This document shows positions 44,175 through 53,547 of a DNA stretch of 64,000 nt, piece after piece. Location of the stretch: NCBI RefSeq assembly GCF_010093065.1, contig NZ_CP048113.1:1736001-1800000 (forward strand), given 5' to 3'. The DNA is from Chitinophaga agri. GTDB lineage: Bacteria; Bacteroidota; Bacteroidia; Chitinophagales; Chitinophagaceae. Position 1 is the stretch's first letter. Each line of letters starts with the position of its first letter. The position numbers and the translations under genes were made by a program. The notes beneath the pieces were generated by a model, which saw nothing but the letters and a program-made list of their open reading frames with translations, was not told the DNA's origin and did no database searches.

Positions 44175-45758
44175 ATGAAGTACGCAAACGAGATCAATAA
44201 AAGAAAGACATTTGCCATCATCGCCCACCCCGATGCCGGTAAGACAACCCTGACGGAAAAGTTCCTCCTCTTTGGTGGTGCTATCCAGACGGCAGGCGCT
44301 GTGAAATCAAATAAGATCAAGAAACATACGACATCTGACTTCATGGAGATAGAACGCCAGCGTGGTATCTCCGTGGCGACTTCCGTGATGACCTTTGAGT
44401 ACAGGGATATGCTGGTGAACCTGCTGGATACCCCTGGTCACAAGGACTTCGCAGAAGATACCTACCGTACCCTGACAGCGGTGGACAGTGTGGTACTGGT
44501 GATCGACTGCGTGAAGGGGGTGGAAACGCAGACCGAAAGACTGATGGAGGTATGCCGTATGCGTGATACGCCGGTGATCATCTTCGTAAATAAACTGGAC
44601 CGTGATGGTAAGAACCCGTTCGACCTGCTGGACGAACTGGAAGAAAAACTGAACATCCGTGTACGTCCGCTGAGCTGGCCTATCAACATGGGCAAAGACT
44701 TCAAAGGCGTATACAACCTGTATAACAAAAGCTTCGTTTCCTTTGCGCCGAATAAGAAGGCGACAGACGAGGACGTGGTGCAACTCAGTGATCTGAGCAG
44801 CAGCTACGTAGATGAGCACTTCAGCCCACAGGATGCCGCCCAGCTAAGGAATGACGTGGAACTGATCGAAGGTGTCTATGATACTTTTGACAACACGGAC
44901 TACCTGCAGGGTAAAATGGCGCCGGTGTTCTTCGGTAGTGCGGTGAACAACTTCGGTGTGAAAGACCTCCTCGATACCTTCGTGGAAATCGCGCCGGTAC
45001 CACGTGACCGTGAAGCCAGCACCCGTGAGATCAAAGTGGAAGAAGATAAATTCAGTGGTTTCATCTTTAAGATCCACGCTAACCTCGATCCGCGTCACCG
45101 TGACCGTATCGCCTTCCTGCGCGTATGTTCCGGCCGTTTTGAACGTAACAAATTCTACAAGCACGTACGTCTTGAGAAAGACATGCGTTTCAGCAACCCA
45201 TACAGCTTCCTGGCCCGTGAAAAGAACATTGTGGACGATGCATACCCGGGTGATGTGGTAGGTCTGTTTGACACAGGTAACTTCAAGATCGGTGATACCC
45301 TGACAGAAGGCGAAAAGTTCTACTTCACCGGTATCCCAAGCTTCTCTCCTGAACTGTTCAAGGAGGTGGTGAATAAGGATCCGATGAAGACAAAACAGCT
45401 GGAAAAAGGGCTACGTCAGCTAACGGATGAGGGTGTTGCACAGCTGTTCACACAGCATAACGGTAACCGTAAGATCATCGGTTGTGTGGGTGACCTCCAG
45501 TTTGAAGTGATACAATACCGTTTGCTGCAGGAGTATGGTGCTTCCTGTCAGTTCAATACCCTGCCTTTCTACAAAGCCTGCTGGATCACTGGTGAAAAGC
45601 AGAAGGTAGAAGAGTTCATCCGCTTCAAACAGTCTAATATTGTGGAAGACAAGGACGGACTGCTGGTATACCTGGCACAGTCAGAGTGGTACCTGAATAC
45701 GGAGCGTGCAAACAATCCCGCTATCGAGTTCCATTTCACTTCGGAAATACATAAGTAA
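44175..45758 (+). CDS. prfC: Peptide chain release factor 3 (RF3)
   Basis: GTPase that removes RF1/RF2 from the ribosome after termination. 527 residues from the ATG at 44175. G motifs: AHPDAGKTT (G1), QRGISVATS (G2), DTPGH (G3), NKLDRDG (G4); then the beta-barrel domain and the RF3-specific C-terminal domain ([16 protein letters not shown] stretch [17 protein letters not shown]). Normal length. The frame opens upstream to 44130, but that would begin before the promoter element. Ends at a pair of hairpins in a convergent gap. Confidence 0.94.
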   Translation: MKYANEINKRKTFAIIAHPDAGKTTLTEKFLLFGGAIQTAGAVKSNKIKKHTTSDFMEIERQRGISVATSVMTFEYRDMLVNLLDTPGHKDFAEDTYRTLTAVDSVVLVIDCVKGVETQTERLMEVCRMRDTPVIIFVNKLDRDGKNPFDLLDELEEKLNIRVRPLSWPINMGKDFKGVYNLYNKSFVSFAPNKKATDEDVVQLSDLSSSYVDEHFSPQDAAQLRNDVELIEGVYDTFDNTDYLQGKMAPVFFGSAVNNFGVKDLLDTFVEIAPVPRDREASTREIKVEEDKFSGFIFKIHANLDPRHRDRIAFLRVCSGRFERNKFYKHVRLEKDMRFSNPYSFLAREKNIVDDAYPGDVVGLFDTGNFKIGDTLTEGEKFYFTGIPSFSPELFKEVVNKDPMKTKQLEKGLRQLTDEGVAQLFTQHNGNRKIIGCVGDLQFEVIQYRLLQEYGASCQFNTLPFYKACWITGEKQKVEEFIRFKQSNIVEDKDGLLVYLAQSEWYLNTERANNPAIEFHFTSEIHK

Positions 45759-45763
45759 AAAAA

Positions 45764-45789
45764 GCCGCTTCCTGTGATCAGGAGGCGGC
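45764..45789. terminator. Terminator after prfC
   Basis: GCCGCTTCCTG (45764-45774) with CAGGAGGCGGC (45779-45789), one G-U, loop TGAT. An A-run precedes it on plus, i.e. a T-run on minus, so it also fits the minus-strand gene ending at 45948. Confidence 0.75.
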
Positions 45790-45851
45790 GGATTGAATAA
45801 TTGTACGACCAACTCAAATCGAAGTACAATTTGCAGACTGTTCTTAGTATG

Positions 45852-45896
45852 TAAAACAATAACGCAAAGCTATACCAGCTTTGCGTTATTGTTTTA
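45852..45896. terminator. Perfect 20-bp hairpin between convergent genes
   Basis: Arms 45852-45871 and 45877-45896 are exact complements (core AACGCAAAGCT), loop ATACC. It sits 52 bp from the stop of the minus-strand gene at 45948. Outer arms are AT-rich, giving a bidirectional terminator. Confidence 0.85.
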
Positions 45897-45947
45897 TGCA
45901 TTTGGGAATTTGATTTACGCAATAGGGAAATCGGCCCTAAAGGCGTG

Positions 45948-46439
45948 TTATCTCCTAGTATATTGCAGAATGATCTCACGGGTGGTCTTTCCCTGCTTGC
46001 CTTCAAAATGCGCATCCATGTGCGTTTCATCCTTCCAGCGGTATATTATTTTCTGCGGATAGAAACCCTGCAGGTTCTCGGCAACAAAACCTACGGCTTT
46101 CAATACACGTAGTTTGTACCTGACAGGCTCACCTACACTGTCTTTCACTGCGACGATGGAGAAATAGATGGCATCTCCTTCCAGGAAGAGCCGCATATCA
46201 TCCATCTTTGTACTGTCATTTCCTTCAATACGCATGGTCCTGCCCTTCCAGGAATGCTCATCCACCCTTTTCCATTTCTCGGCATAGATACCAAGCTTGG
46301 TCTTCATCGTCCAGTACCCTTCCATTTTACCGAGGTACCTGACATCAGCGGGATTCACCTGTGCGCCCACGTTACCGGCAGCGCACAGGAAAAAAAGCAG
46401 GAGGAAAGAACTATTGCGGAACGACAGCTTCTTCTCCAT
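45948..46439 (-). CDS. Small secreted protein, DUF6265-like
   Basis: 163 residues, signal peptide LLLFFLCAAGNVGAQ. The mature part has paired strands KMEGYWTMKTKLGIYAEKWKRV, WKGRTMRIEGND, MRLFLEGDAIYFSIVAVKD, YKLRVLKAVGFVAEN and a final YRWKDETHMDAHFEGKQG, the arrangement of the DUF6265 calycin-like family (recalled, not searched). Function unknown. Its first 29 bp lie inside the 3' end of the upstream ubiD gene, so it is likely translated by coupling from that mRNA. Confidence 0.7.
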   Translation of the reverse strand: MEKKLSFRNSSFLLLFFLCAAGNVGAQVNPADVRYLGKMEGYWTMKTKLGIYAEKWKRVDEHSWKGRTMRIEGNDSTKMDDMRLFLEGDAIYFSIVAVKDSVGEPVRYKLRVLKAVGFVAENLQGFYPQKIIYRWKDETHMDAHFEGKQGKTTREIILQYTRR

Positions 46440-48330
46440 ACATCTGCGGTTTATATTTATGAGAAGGAGAAGCTATGAATGGTCCGATGTTCAGTGAAGC
46501 CCATTTCTCATCTATCGCCTTGATAGTAGCATCATCTGCGACGATGATATTTGGCCAGTCACGTTCGAAATTATCCAGCGCGCGGGTCTTGAGGGTACCG
46601 TCCATACCGATACCGGCACCTACTTTACCGATCTGACCAGGAACAGGAGGATGAACGACGAAGCTGTCACGACGAGGGTCCAGGTTATTACAGAAACGCC
46701 ACAGTGCAGAAGGCAGGTCCTGTACATCAACGGTATGTTCAACATACAGTACCATCTTTATCGCACTCATTTCCGGCAGGTTATATAACTGTTCGTTGAG
46801 TTCTTTAATATGCAGCGGACGGCCTTTCTCTACTGATATGAGGAGACATGGTATACCTTCTTTCAGCAGGGAGTCGTTGATATCTTTGATCTCGTGGAAG
46901 CGCTTGAGCACAACATTACGATCAAAAGCATGATCAGTCACCGGTAAGTCGACCTGGATCTCTTCTTCAAATTTGCGGGTACCATCAATACACATCTTTC
47001 CACCGAAGCCCATTTTAGAACAGGAGTGGTCAAGTACGTCCATTGGACCCTGGCTGAAGTAAATATCTGTAGCCGGGTTCAGGTGTTTAAATACATACTG
47101 GGCCAGTTGCTTATAGTGCTGGATGCTGGTGTTTTCATCGGCTACCACCAGGATCTTATTGAACATCATCTGTCCGGCACCCCACATTGCGTTCATCACT
47201 TTCTGGGCCTGACCAGGATAATCTTTCTTAATCTGGGCGATCACCAGGTTATGGAACACCCCTTCTACCGGCATTTCCATATCGATCATTTCCGGCACCA
47301 TGGTCATTTTGATAGGCGCCAGGAATACCCTTTCGGTTGCTTTTCCGATCCAGGCATCTTCCTGAGGCGGGATACCTACAATGGTAGAAGGATAGATCGC
47401 ATCTTTCCTGTGGGTGATCGCTGTTACATGGAAACGAGGGTACCAGTCAGCCAGGGAGTAGTAACCAGTATGGTCTCCGAACGGACCTTCCCAGATCAGT
47501 TCTTCTTCCGGATCAACATATCCTTCGATCACGAAATCCGCGTCAGCAGGTACTTCCAGTTCAGGCTGAGAGATACATTTCACCAGTTCTACCTTCTGCT
47601 TACGCAGGAAACCCGCCAGCATGTATTCATCTACATTCTCTGGCAGCGGGGCGGTAGCGGAATAGGTATATGCCGGGTCACCACCGAGGATGACAGCAAC
47701 AGGCATGCGTTTTTTCAGTTTTTTATATTCCATGAAATGCTTGGCTGACACTTTATGTTTATGCCAGTGCATGCCGGTCATGGTTTTATCAAATACCTGC
47801 ATACGGTACATTCCCACGTTGCGGGTACCGTTGTTAGGATCTTTGGTATGGATAACGGGGAGGGTGATGAATGGTCCGCCGTCTTTAGGCCAGCAGGTCA
47901 TCACAGGTATTTTGCTAAGATCGGGTTCGCTCATGACCACTTCCTGGCAGGCGCCTCTTCCGCTGATGACTTTCGGCATCCAGGAAGCGAACTGCCCCAG
48001 TTTAGGTAACATAGCCAGTTTATCCAGCAGCCCTTCCTTCGGTTTAGATAATAATTTAACCAGGGATTCTATTTCATTAGCCACATCGTCCAGCTCCTGA
48101 ACGCCCAGCGCCATACACATGCGCTTGTAGCTACCCATTGAGTTGATCAGTACAGGGAAATCATATCCGGTATTTTCGAAAAGCAGTGCTTTACCTCCGT
48201 TGGGCGATTTACTTACCCGGTCGGTAATTTCAGCTATTTCCAGCTTAGGGTCTACATAAGTCTTGATCCTTATTAGCTCTCCTGCCTTTTCTAATGTGTC
48301 TATGAAGTGTTTCAGGTGCTTATATGCCAT
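46411..48330 (-). CDS. UbiD-family decarboxylase (menaquinone-type)
   Basis: 639 residues from the Met at 48330 (MAYKHLKHFIDTL). UbiD-fold prenyl-FMN enzyme that decarboxylates aromatic or unsaturated acids; the long Bacteroidota members are annotated as a menaquinone-biosynthesis decarboxylase. Visible family stretches: GGKALLFENTGYDFPVLINSMGS, NVGMYRMQVFD, HWHKHK, EGPFGDHTGYYS, PPQEDAWIGKATERVFLAPIK and the C-terminal ALDNFERDWPNIIV. No UbiX partner is next to it. Overlaps the downstream small secreted-protein gene by 29 bp. Confidence 0.85.
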   Translation of the reverse strand: MAYKHLKHFIDTLEKAGELIRIKTYVDPKLEIAEITDRVSKSPNGGKALLFENTGYDFPVLINSMGSYKRMCMALGVQELDDVANEIESLVKLLSKPKEGLLDKLAMLPKLGQFASWMPKVISGRGACQEVVMSEPDLSKIPVMTCWPKDGGPFITLPVIHTKDPNNGTRNVGMYRMQVFDKTMTGMHWHKHKVSAKHFMEYKKLKKRMPVAVILGGDPAYTYSATAPLPENVDEYMLAGFLRKQKVELVKCISQPELEVPADADFVIEGYVDPEEELIWEGPFGDHTGYYSLADWYPRFHVTAITHRKDAIYPSTIVGIPPQEDAWIGKATERVFLAPIKMTMVPEMIDMEMPVEGVFHNLVIAQIKKDYPGQAQKVMNAMWGAGQMMFNKILVVADENTSIQHYKQLAQYVFKHLNPATDIYFSQGPMDVLDHSCSKMGFGGKMCIDGTRKFEEEIQVDLPVTDHAFDRNVVLKRFHEIKDINDSLLKEGIPCLLISVEKGRPLHIKELNEQLYNLPEMSAIKMVLYVEHTVDVQDLPSALWRFCNNLDPRRDSFVVHPPVPGQIGKVGAGIGMDGTLKTRALDNFERDWPNIIVADDATIKAIDEKWASLNIGPFIASPSHKYKPQMYGEEAVVPQ

Positions 48331-48373
48331 ATTTCTAAATGCTATAAATGCGAATGACGAATTACAATAGGTG

Positions 48374-48381
48374 CAAAGATA
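48374..48381 (-). promoter_or_regulatory. -7 element of the ubiD-type gene
   Basis: Plus-strand CAAAGATA is TATCTTTG on the minus strand (TAnnTTTG), 43 nt before the ATG. Flanked by GACGAATTAC (48351-48364 region) and its inverted copy GTAATTCGTC (48391-48402 region). Confidence 0.55.
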
Positions 48382-48484
48382 CACACAATCGTAATTCGTC
48401 ATCCTTAATTCCGTAGTCGCTGAGCGACGAAGGTGCTCTTAGGCACTTTCCTGCCGGAAACCGCCGGCATGCGGAACAATTATT

Positions 48485-48799
48485 TTACAGCCCAACTACA
48501 ATCGGACCGGTAGCAATCACTACCTTCGGCGAGCGCTGATACACAACTCTCGGACGTGGAGGTGGCGGTGGAGCTGGTACATATACTACAGGTGCTGGTT
48601 GTACATATACTACTGCAGGTGCCGGGCGGCAGCCATAGTAAGCGCCTCTGTAATCTCTGTTACAATCATCCCAACGACCCTGGTGTACTCTGTATTTTTT
48701 ACCATGATGACCATCGTGTCCATGTCCCCTTCTTCCCTGAGCCTGCGCACCGAGTATACCTCCCCCTATCAGCAGTAATACTAATACTATCTGTTTCAT
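48485..48799 (-). CDS. Small secreted His- and Pro-rich protein
   Basis: 104 residues. Signal peptide MKQIVLVLLLIGGGILGAQAQ. Then a basic His/Gly stretch (GRRGHGHDGHHGKKYRVHQG), a Tyr/Cys patch (DDCNRDYRGAYYGCRP) and a proline-rich tail with repeated VVYVQPAP/VVYVPAPPPPP. Low complexity; no domain recognised. Such peptides are common in this phylum as cell-surface or periplasmic linkers or metal-binding peptides. Not obviously linked to its neighbours. Confidence 0.62.
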   Translation of the reverse strand: MKQIVLVLLLIGGGILGAQAQGRRGHGHDGHHGKKYRVHQGRWDDCNRDYRGAYYGCRPAPAVVYVQPAPVVYVPAPPPPPRPRVVYQRSPKVVIATGPIVVGL

Positions 48800-49196
48800 A
48801 CGTTGTTCGATTTTGTAGTTGATGGAATTAAATTAGATAATTAGATTGGAATAGTTATCCGTTTGAATGAAATAATTTGATAAATAAAGATGATGGTGTT
48901 TTCGTGTTTTTATTAAACGGTATTTTTAAATATCTAGTATGTGTATTCTTTTTAATGACTAATAAGTGTATCCGTTGGCGACGGTTTCTTCTGTTCCGTC
49001 TGCCAGATAAATTTCAAGAAGTATGCCAAAAATTAAATGTGGCTTAAAATTAATCGGGGGCCGGAAATAAGGCAGCGGGAATTGAGCCGCTCCGGTTGCG
49101 GCTGTATAAAAGTAAAGCGCGCTCCCGTCTAATAGCCAGGAGCGCGCTTTTTGTATTGTGTGAAGAAGTTTATTATAGTAATTCCGAGTGCCTCAT
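48800..49196. other. Intergenic region with terminator
   Basis: 397 bp between two minus-strand genes. Strongly AT-rich at 48830-49000, no gene seen; the terminator at 49114-49150 closes the barrel gene. The promoter for the Pro-rich gene should be here but I cannot point to it. Confidence 0.5.
49114..49150. terminator. Terminator of the outer-membrane barrel gene
   Basis: 12-bp arms AAAGCGCGCTCC (49114-49125) and complement (49139-49150), 13-nt loop, A-rich before and T-rich after. Just past the stop of the minus-strand gene ending at 49197. Confidence 0.85.
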
Positions 49197-50111
49197 TTAA
49201 AAAAATCTTGGACAATCAGATGCTTTCTGTTTTTTCCAGTGGCCTCCATAGCCATTTCCTCCACCAAAGCGATAACTAAGTGTGAGCCCTGTGAACATGT
49301 ACCAGTCATTATATTTATCAGAACCGCGGGTAGTGCCATCTGTAGGGTACGTACCCGGTGTAACGTGGTTACCGGTTACTTCATCACCACGATATGCAAA
49401 GTTAACGGCCTGTTGCCCACGTGAACGGAGCAGACTGTTTCTATCAATATATGTCAGACTCACATCATCGAGGTAATCGGTAAATGTCTTGCGCAACCCG
49501 AATTCAAATCCGACGATCCAGTTGTCGGTCAGCAGTAACTTCACACCCGCTCCGAACGGAATAGAGAACTGGCGGATGTTATATGGCTTACGTGTCGGGT
49601 ACTGGCTCATCCCCTGCCCTTCTGTTGACAACGGCCTGAGTTTAACTGTATTCCCATTCGCATCTTTGGTCGTCGGATAGAAGCTGTAATAGCCTATCCC
49701 GCCGTGTATATAAGGCGTGATCTTCTTTTCATCAAGGTCAAGGAAGTTGATCTCCACGCCCACCTGAGCTTCAAAGACAGGTGAACGGAAACTCAGGTTA
49801 CGTTTCAGCAACATGGTATCTGTATTTGTGCTGTCAGCGCCGGCTATGCGACCGTAGGTCAGCCCTGCGCGTAAAGTAAGATAACGGTTGATATCTCTCT
49901 TCACGTGCGCGCCAATGGCGTAACGGGTATAACGCATGTCCACCCTTTTCTGTGTAAGATCTCCGCTGTAATTGGTGATACCAAGGAAACCACCGGCCTG
50001 CCAGTACTGACTAAAAGCGCTGAAAGGCGCACATACTAATAAAATAACAACAACTCTTTTCCATACAGCACGAGACAAACGATTCTTCAATAAACTTAGA
50101 TTTGGCATCAA
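49197..50111 (-). CDS. Outer-membrane beta-barrel protein (DUF6089-like)
   Basis: 304 residues. A signal segment (VWKRVVVILLVCAPFSAFSQ), then alternating amphipathic strands typical of an eight-stranded outer-membrane barrel: YWQAGGFLGITNYSGDL, YAIGAHVKRDINRYLTLRAG, FEAQVGVEINF, YIHGGIGYYSFYP, FSIPFGAGVKLLLTDNW and a final MFTGLTLSYRFG. Resembles the DUF6089 family often found beside assembly-machinery genes in Bacteroidota (recalled). Pore or adhesin role unknown. Start could be at 50108 (second Met). Confidence 0.75.
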   Translation of the reverse strand: MMPNLSLLKNRLSRAVWKRVVVILLVCAPFSAFSQYWQAGGFLGITNYSGDLTQKRVDMRYTRYAIGAHVKRDINRYLTLRAGLTYGRIAGADSTNTDTMLLKRNLSFRSPVFEAQVGVEINFLDLDEKKITPYIHGGIGYYSFYPTTKDANGNTVKLRPLSTEGQGMSQYPTRKPYNIRQFSIPFGAGVKLLLTDNWIVGFEFGLRKTFTDYLDDVSLTYIDRNSLLRSRGQQAVNFAYRGDEVTGNHVTPGTYPTDGTTRGSDKYNDWYMFTGLTLSYRFGGGNGYGGHWKKQKASDCPRFF

Positions 50112-50488
50112 TTAAGGGGATTGATTAATGATCATGTTTAATCCTCCGGTACATCCCAGAGGTACTTCAGCAGGCATAAGAGGTAAACAGGGGGAACAAT
50201 TGCAATAATTGTACTAATTCTCTAATAAACGCCGGAATTCGATAAAAATTGTCAATATCTTATTTTGGCGGCGGCGAAAGTAATCAATTTTCTGTCTTCT
50301 GCTCACAAAAAGTACTCAATGCGGGCTATCACCCAACGTTTTTTTCGTGATATCCACCCAAAATCTTACATTCGATATGATCGGTTAATGATTAATTTAA
50401 TATGTAAATTATCATTTAAGTCACAGGCAGCTTGGAATGTTAGAAAAACCTACTATAACCGTGTAATACCTCAAACTCAAACAAACTT
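50112..50488. other. Divergent intergenic region with a 17-nt palindrome
   Basis: 377 bp between the barrel gene and a divergent AraC gene, AT-rich, no gene seen. ACAATT-GCAAT-AATTGT at 50196-50212 is a perfect-arm palindrome that could be an operator for either gene. Confidence 0.45.
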
Positions 50489-51415
50489 ATGAACCACAAC
50501 CCTCAGGCTCGTGAGATGGAGCTGATGGCCCTAAAAGCGCTAAGTTATGCAGACGATCATATGTCCGAATCATTCGAAATGAAGGACGTTTCTGATTACC
50601 TGGGCATTTCCTATTCCTATTTCTACCACAGTTTTACCACCATTACCGGCGAGCCTTACTGGCAATATGTAAAACGCCACCGGCTGGAAGTATCCGCTGG
50701 TTTACTCAGGCATAGCGGTTACAACATCAGCGAGATCGGCGACATGACTGGGTATGCTACCGTTGCCGCCTACACCAAGGCTTTCACACAATACTTTCAC
50801 AAAAGCCCCCGCAGTTTCAGGAAAATAGATACGTTGCCCAATGAAAAGCGTACGCTGGAACTGGTCAATCATATTGTACACACTTTCGCGAAACAGGGAT
50901 CACTGATCACGCCATTATTCAGTTTTGAAAGAACCGAGAGTGATCACTTACCGGAGAGCACCTTATTCTATACACTATTGTCCCGTGGCCAGGATCCTGT
51001 GGCACAGATGATCATGAAGATGAACCGTGAACAGGCGCGGATGCGGGAGATCATTCAGACCCACCAGTTAATCAATGCAAAAGTCATTACCAGCACACTG
51101 GACTCAGTGCCGGTCACTGATTATGAACGAATGAGCATGTATGCCGGTATCCTGATCCCTACCAAAGATATCACACCTGCACTGTTACAAACGATACAGT
51201 TTGAAAGGCTCATGCAGAAGCGTATGCCAGGTGGGCATTACATCACGTTGCCGGTACCGACTGACTTTGCCACTGCCGGCATCCCGATGTACGAGTTCAT
51301 TGACAGATATATTAAGGAAGGCGTATTTAAAATGAGTGGCACACATTTCTTTATATCGATGATAGGTCCCAATGAAAGCGTAATTTATATACCCCATTTC
51401 AGGCAACTCATTTGA
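50489..51415 (+). CDS. AraC-family regulator with GyrI-like effector domain
   Basis: 308 residues. The AraC DNA-binding domain is at the N-terminus (about 12-115): MKDVSDYLGISYSYFYHSFTT and NISEIGDMTGYATVAAYTKAFTQYF. The C-terminal half (about 140-308) has the GyrI/Rob-like effector-binding layout (ADYERMSMYAGILIP-like stretch YERMSMYAGILIP, MPGGHYITLPV, GVFKMSGTHFFISM), as in Rob/BmrR-type multidrug sensors. It likely senses a hydrophobic compound. Divergent from the barrel gene; a hairpin separates it from the next gene. Confidence 0.82.
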   Translation: MNHNPQAREMELMALKALSYADDHMSESFEMKDVSDYLGISYSYFYHSFTTITGEPYWQYVKRHRLEVSAGLLRHSGYNISEIGDMTGYATVAAYTKAFTQYFHKSPRSFRKIDTLPNEKRTLELVNHIVHTFAKQGSLITPLFSFERTESDHLPESTLFYTLLSRGQDPVAQMIMKMNREQARMREIIQTHQLINAKVITSTLDSVPVTDYERMSMYAGILIPTKDITPALLQTIQFERLMQKRMPGGHYITLPVPTDFATAGIPMYEFIDRYIKEGVFKMSGTHFFISMIGPNESVIYIPHFRQLI

Positions 51416-51473
51416 ACCAGCAACCGGGCATTAAGCATTAGGCCGTTTACACTGGTTTCATGAATAACTCAGG

Positions 51474-51506
51474 AGTGCTTCCGACGAATGTCTGGAGCGC
51501 TTTTTT
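51474..51506 (+). terminator. Intrinsic terminator after the AraC gene
   Basis: AGTGCTTCC (51474-51482) pairs with GGAGCGCT (51494-51501) with one G-U and one bulged T; followed by a T-run to 51506. About 60 nt past the stop. Confidence 0.7.
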
Positions 51507-51534
51507 AGTTTAATGGCAGACCGCTGTTCGCAAA

Positions 51535-51565
51535 AATTCCTAATTCCTGATTCCAATTGCCAATT
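51535..51565 (-). repeat. Dispersed repeat, inverted copy
   Basis: On the minus strand it reads GGAATCAGGAATTAGGAATT with AATTGG in front; same motif as at 29778 and 35469. Confidence 0.55.
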
Positions 51566-51570
51566 GCTTG

Positions 51571-51578
51571 TATATTTG
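51571..51578 (+). promoter_or_regulatory. -7 element of the AI-2E transporter gene
   Basis: TATATTTG (TAnnTTTG), 17 nt before the ATG at 51596; no TTG at 18-23 bp upstream. Confidence 0.5.
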
Positions 51579-51595
51579 AGGGAAATAAACTGTCC

Positions 51596-52699
51596 ATGAA
51601 CGAAGTAAAGCTGCCGTTTAATGCCAGGCTGGCGTTTACCCTATTATCTATCTTACTGATCATATACATTGCCCGTCTGGGCCATGAGCTGATCGTGCCA
51701 CTAGCCTTTGCCACATTAGTGTCTATCATGTTACTGCCGATGGCAGCTCAGCTGGAGCAATGGCGTTTTTCCAGAGGGATGGCAGCATTTACCGTCATTT
51801 TTCTTTTCGTGATATTATTACTGGGCGTGCTGATGCTGCTCGCCACACAGATGGGGTCATTTGTGGCGGATTTCCCACAGTTGCAGCAACAGTTAATGGA
51901 TTCACTCAATGCATTACAGACATGGATAAACGTAAAGTTCCATATTGATGCGGCGCGTCAGATGGACTACCTCGAACAAATGGCGATGGGGACATTAGGT
52001 ACCGCTACTTCCGTGGTGAGCCGGATGTTACTCTCCCTTTCTTCCCTGTTGATTTTCACTGTCTTCGTATTGTTATATTCCTTCTTCCTGTTGTTATACC
52101 GTTCTCTGATCATCACGTTCCTTATACGCCTGTTCAGGGAAAAACACAGGGAAAAGCTGCTGGATGTTGTGATGCAGACCCGATCCATTATCAAAGGATA
52201 TGTGTCCGGTCTGATGATAGAAATGGTGGTGGTGGCTATTGTGAACTGCGCCATGTTGTGGATCTTTGGCGTAAAATATGCCACACTGCTCGGCATTATG
52301 GCTGCCCTGTTCAACCTTATTCCCTATCTGGGTATTTATGTGGCCACGGTAATCTGTATGCTGCTGACGCTGACAAACAGTTCACTGGCGGCATCTATAC
52401 AGGTTGGAGCCGGATTATTACTCGTGCATTTCCTGGATAGTAACGTCCTGCTACCGCGTATTATGGGCTCAAAAGTGAAGATCAACGCCCTGATGACGAT
52501 CCTCGGTGTCGTATCCGGCAACCTCATATGGGGTGTTCCTGGCATGTTCCTCGCTATCCCATTTATTGCCATCATGAAGATCGTATTTGAACATATAGAA
52601 TACATGCAGCCCTGGGCGATCCTGCTGGGGGATGTGACCTTAAAGAAAAAAACGCTGCCAGTCAAGGAAGAGAAGGCACCGGACCCTGTCAGTGAATAA
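51596..52699 (+). CDS. AI-2E-family transporter (putative permease)
   Basis: 367 residues from the ATG at 51596. Seven to eight hydrophobic segments in the AI-2E (TerC-unrelated, PF01594-type) order, with a long central periplasmic helix region (DFPQLQQQLMDSLNALQTWINVKF) between the first three and the last helices, and the family stretches RSIIKGYVSGLMIEMVVVAI, LLGIMAALFNLIPYLGI and GVVSGNLIWGVPGMFLAIP. Members export diverse small molecules, sodium or autoinducers; specificity is not predictable. The GNAT gene follows after 6 bp. Confidence 0.88.
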   Translation: MNEVKLPFNARLAFTLLSILLIIYIARLGHELIVPLAFATLVSIMLLPMAAQLEQWRFSRGMAAFTVIFLFVILLLGVLMLLATQMGSFVADFPQLQQQLMDSLNALQTWINVKFHIDAARQMDYLEQMAMGTLGTATSVVSRMLLSLSSLLIFTVFVLLYSFFLLLYRSLIITFLIRLFREKHREKLLDVVMQTRSIIKGYVSGLMIEMVVVAIVNCAMLWIFGVKYATLLGIMAALFNLIPYLGIYVATVICMLLTLTNSSLAASIQVGAGLLLVHFLDSNVLLPRIMGSKVKINALMTILGVVSGNLIWGVPGMFLAIPFIAIMKIVFEHIEYMQPWAILLGDVTLKKKTLPVKEEKAPDPVSE

Positions 52700-52705
52700 A
52701 CAGTC

Positions 52706-53260
52706 ATGGAAATACCCACGCTAACAACCGGCGATATCACATTGCGGGCCATTGATGAAAAGGACATCGCGGCCCTGTTCACCCTCTTCTCGCATGAGAA
52801 GGTTGTACGCTTTATGGACATCGAACGATTCGTCAATGTGTCAGAAGCAGTGCAACTGATCTCTTTCTTCCGCGAGAAGCTGGCCAGTGGAGAGGGTATG
52901 CGCTGGGCCATCACTATCACTGGTCACAATGAACTGATCGGCACCTGCGGCTTTCATCACATCAACCGGACCCACTATAAGATGGAACTGGGGTATGACC
53001 TGCTTCCCTCGTGGTGGGGCAAGGGCATCATGATCAACAGTATACACCGTCTGCTGCAATATGGGTTTGAAGAATTACTGATAAACAGGATCGAAGCCTA
53101 TGTGGATCCTGCCAATATTAACTCCTATCGCCTGCTGAAACGACTCGGGTTTGAACAGGAAGGCCAGGTAAGACAGGCATTCTTCCAGAAAGGAAAATTT
53201 GTGGATGCGTTTATTACCAGTTTGCTACAGAAAGACTACAAATATGATATGCAGTTCTAA
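52706..53260 (+). CDS. GNAT-family N-acetyltransferase (RimJ/RimL type)
   Basis: 184 residues. GNAT fold: LRAIDEKDIAALFTLFSHEKVVRF, strand-strand with IGTCGFHHINRTHYKMELGYDL, acetyl-CoA loop SWWGKGIM and the C-terminal NRIEAYVDPANINSYRLLKRLGFEQEG. This is the RimJ/RimL branch that acetylates N-termini of ribosomal proteins or other amines. 6 bp after the AI-2E gene, likely co-transcribed. After its stop the same frame stays open to 53470 (see separate entry). Confidence 0.88.
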   Translation: MEIPTLTTGDITLRAIDEKDIAALFTLFSHEKVVRFMDIERFVNVSEAVQLISFFREKLASGEGMRWAITITGHNELIGTCGFHHINRTHYKMELGYDLLPSWWGKGIMINSIHRLLQYGFEELLINRIEAYVDPANINSYRLLKRLGFEQEGQVRQAFFQKGKFVDAFITSLLQKDYKYDMQF

Positions 53261-53305
53261 AGACGCCTCTCTGTAAGGGACGATAAGGCATGCATAGCCT
53301 CGCCA

Positions 53306-53470
53306 TTGGTGGCAGACGGTTATCCGCAAATAAAGATGATCGGTAACTGGAGACACCATTTCACTTTCGAAATAGGTAGCAAACCAGGTCCGAAAGTGAA
53401 TGACGTTATTGACAAGATCTATGCGAAGATGGGCTACGGCATTATCTTTGGCGGACGTCATGCACAATAA
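53306..53470 (+). pseudogene. Possible gene remnant or short coding sequence after the GNAT gene
   Basis: After the GNAT stop at 53260 the same frame runs 69 codons without a stop, to TAA at 53468. It reads as protein-like (ADGYPQIKMIGNWRHHF, FEIGSKPGPKVNDVIDKIY, GYGIIFGGRHAQ). No ATG suits; TTG at 53306, GTG at 53309 or ATG at 53336 are the only in-frame starts. The family is not recognised. It could be the decayed 3' end of an older gene or a short unannotated gene with a weak start. Confidence 0.35.
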
Positions 53471-53515
53471 AAAAGAAAAAAGATGATTCCACTCAGGGAA
53501 TCACCCGCTTTTTAT

Positions 53516-53523
53516 TACGTTTG
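53516..53523 (+). promoter_or_regulatory. -7 element of the second GNAT gene
   Basis: TACGTTTG (TAnnTTTG), 24 nt before the ATG at 53548. No suitable upstream TTG. A weak hairpin (TGATTCC/GGAATCA with a T-run) lies just before it. Confidence 0.45.
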
Positions 53524-53547
53524 CAGCTATATAATCGAGTTACACTC

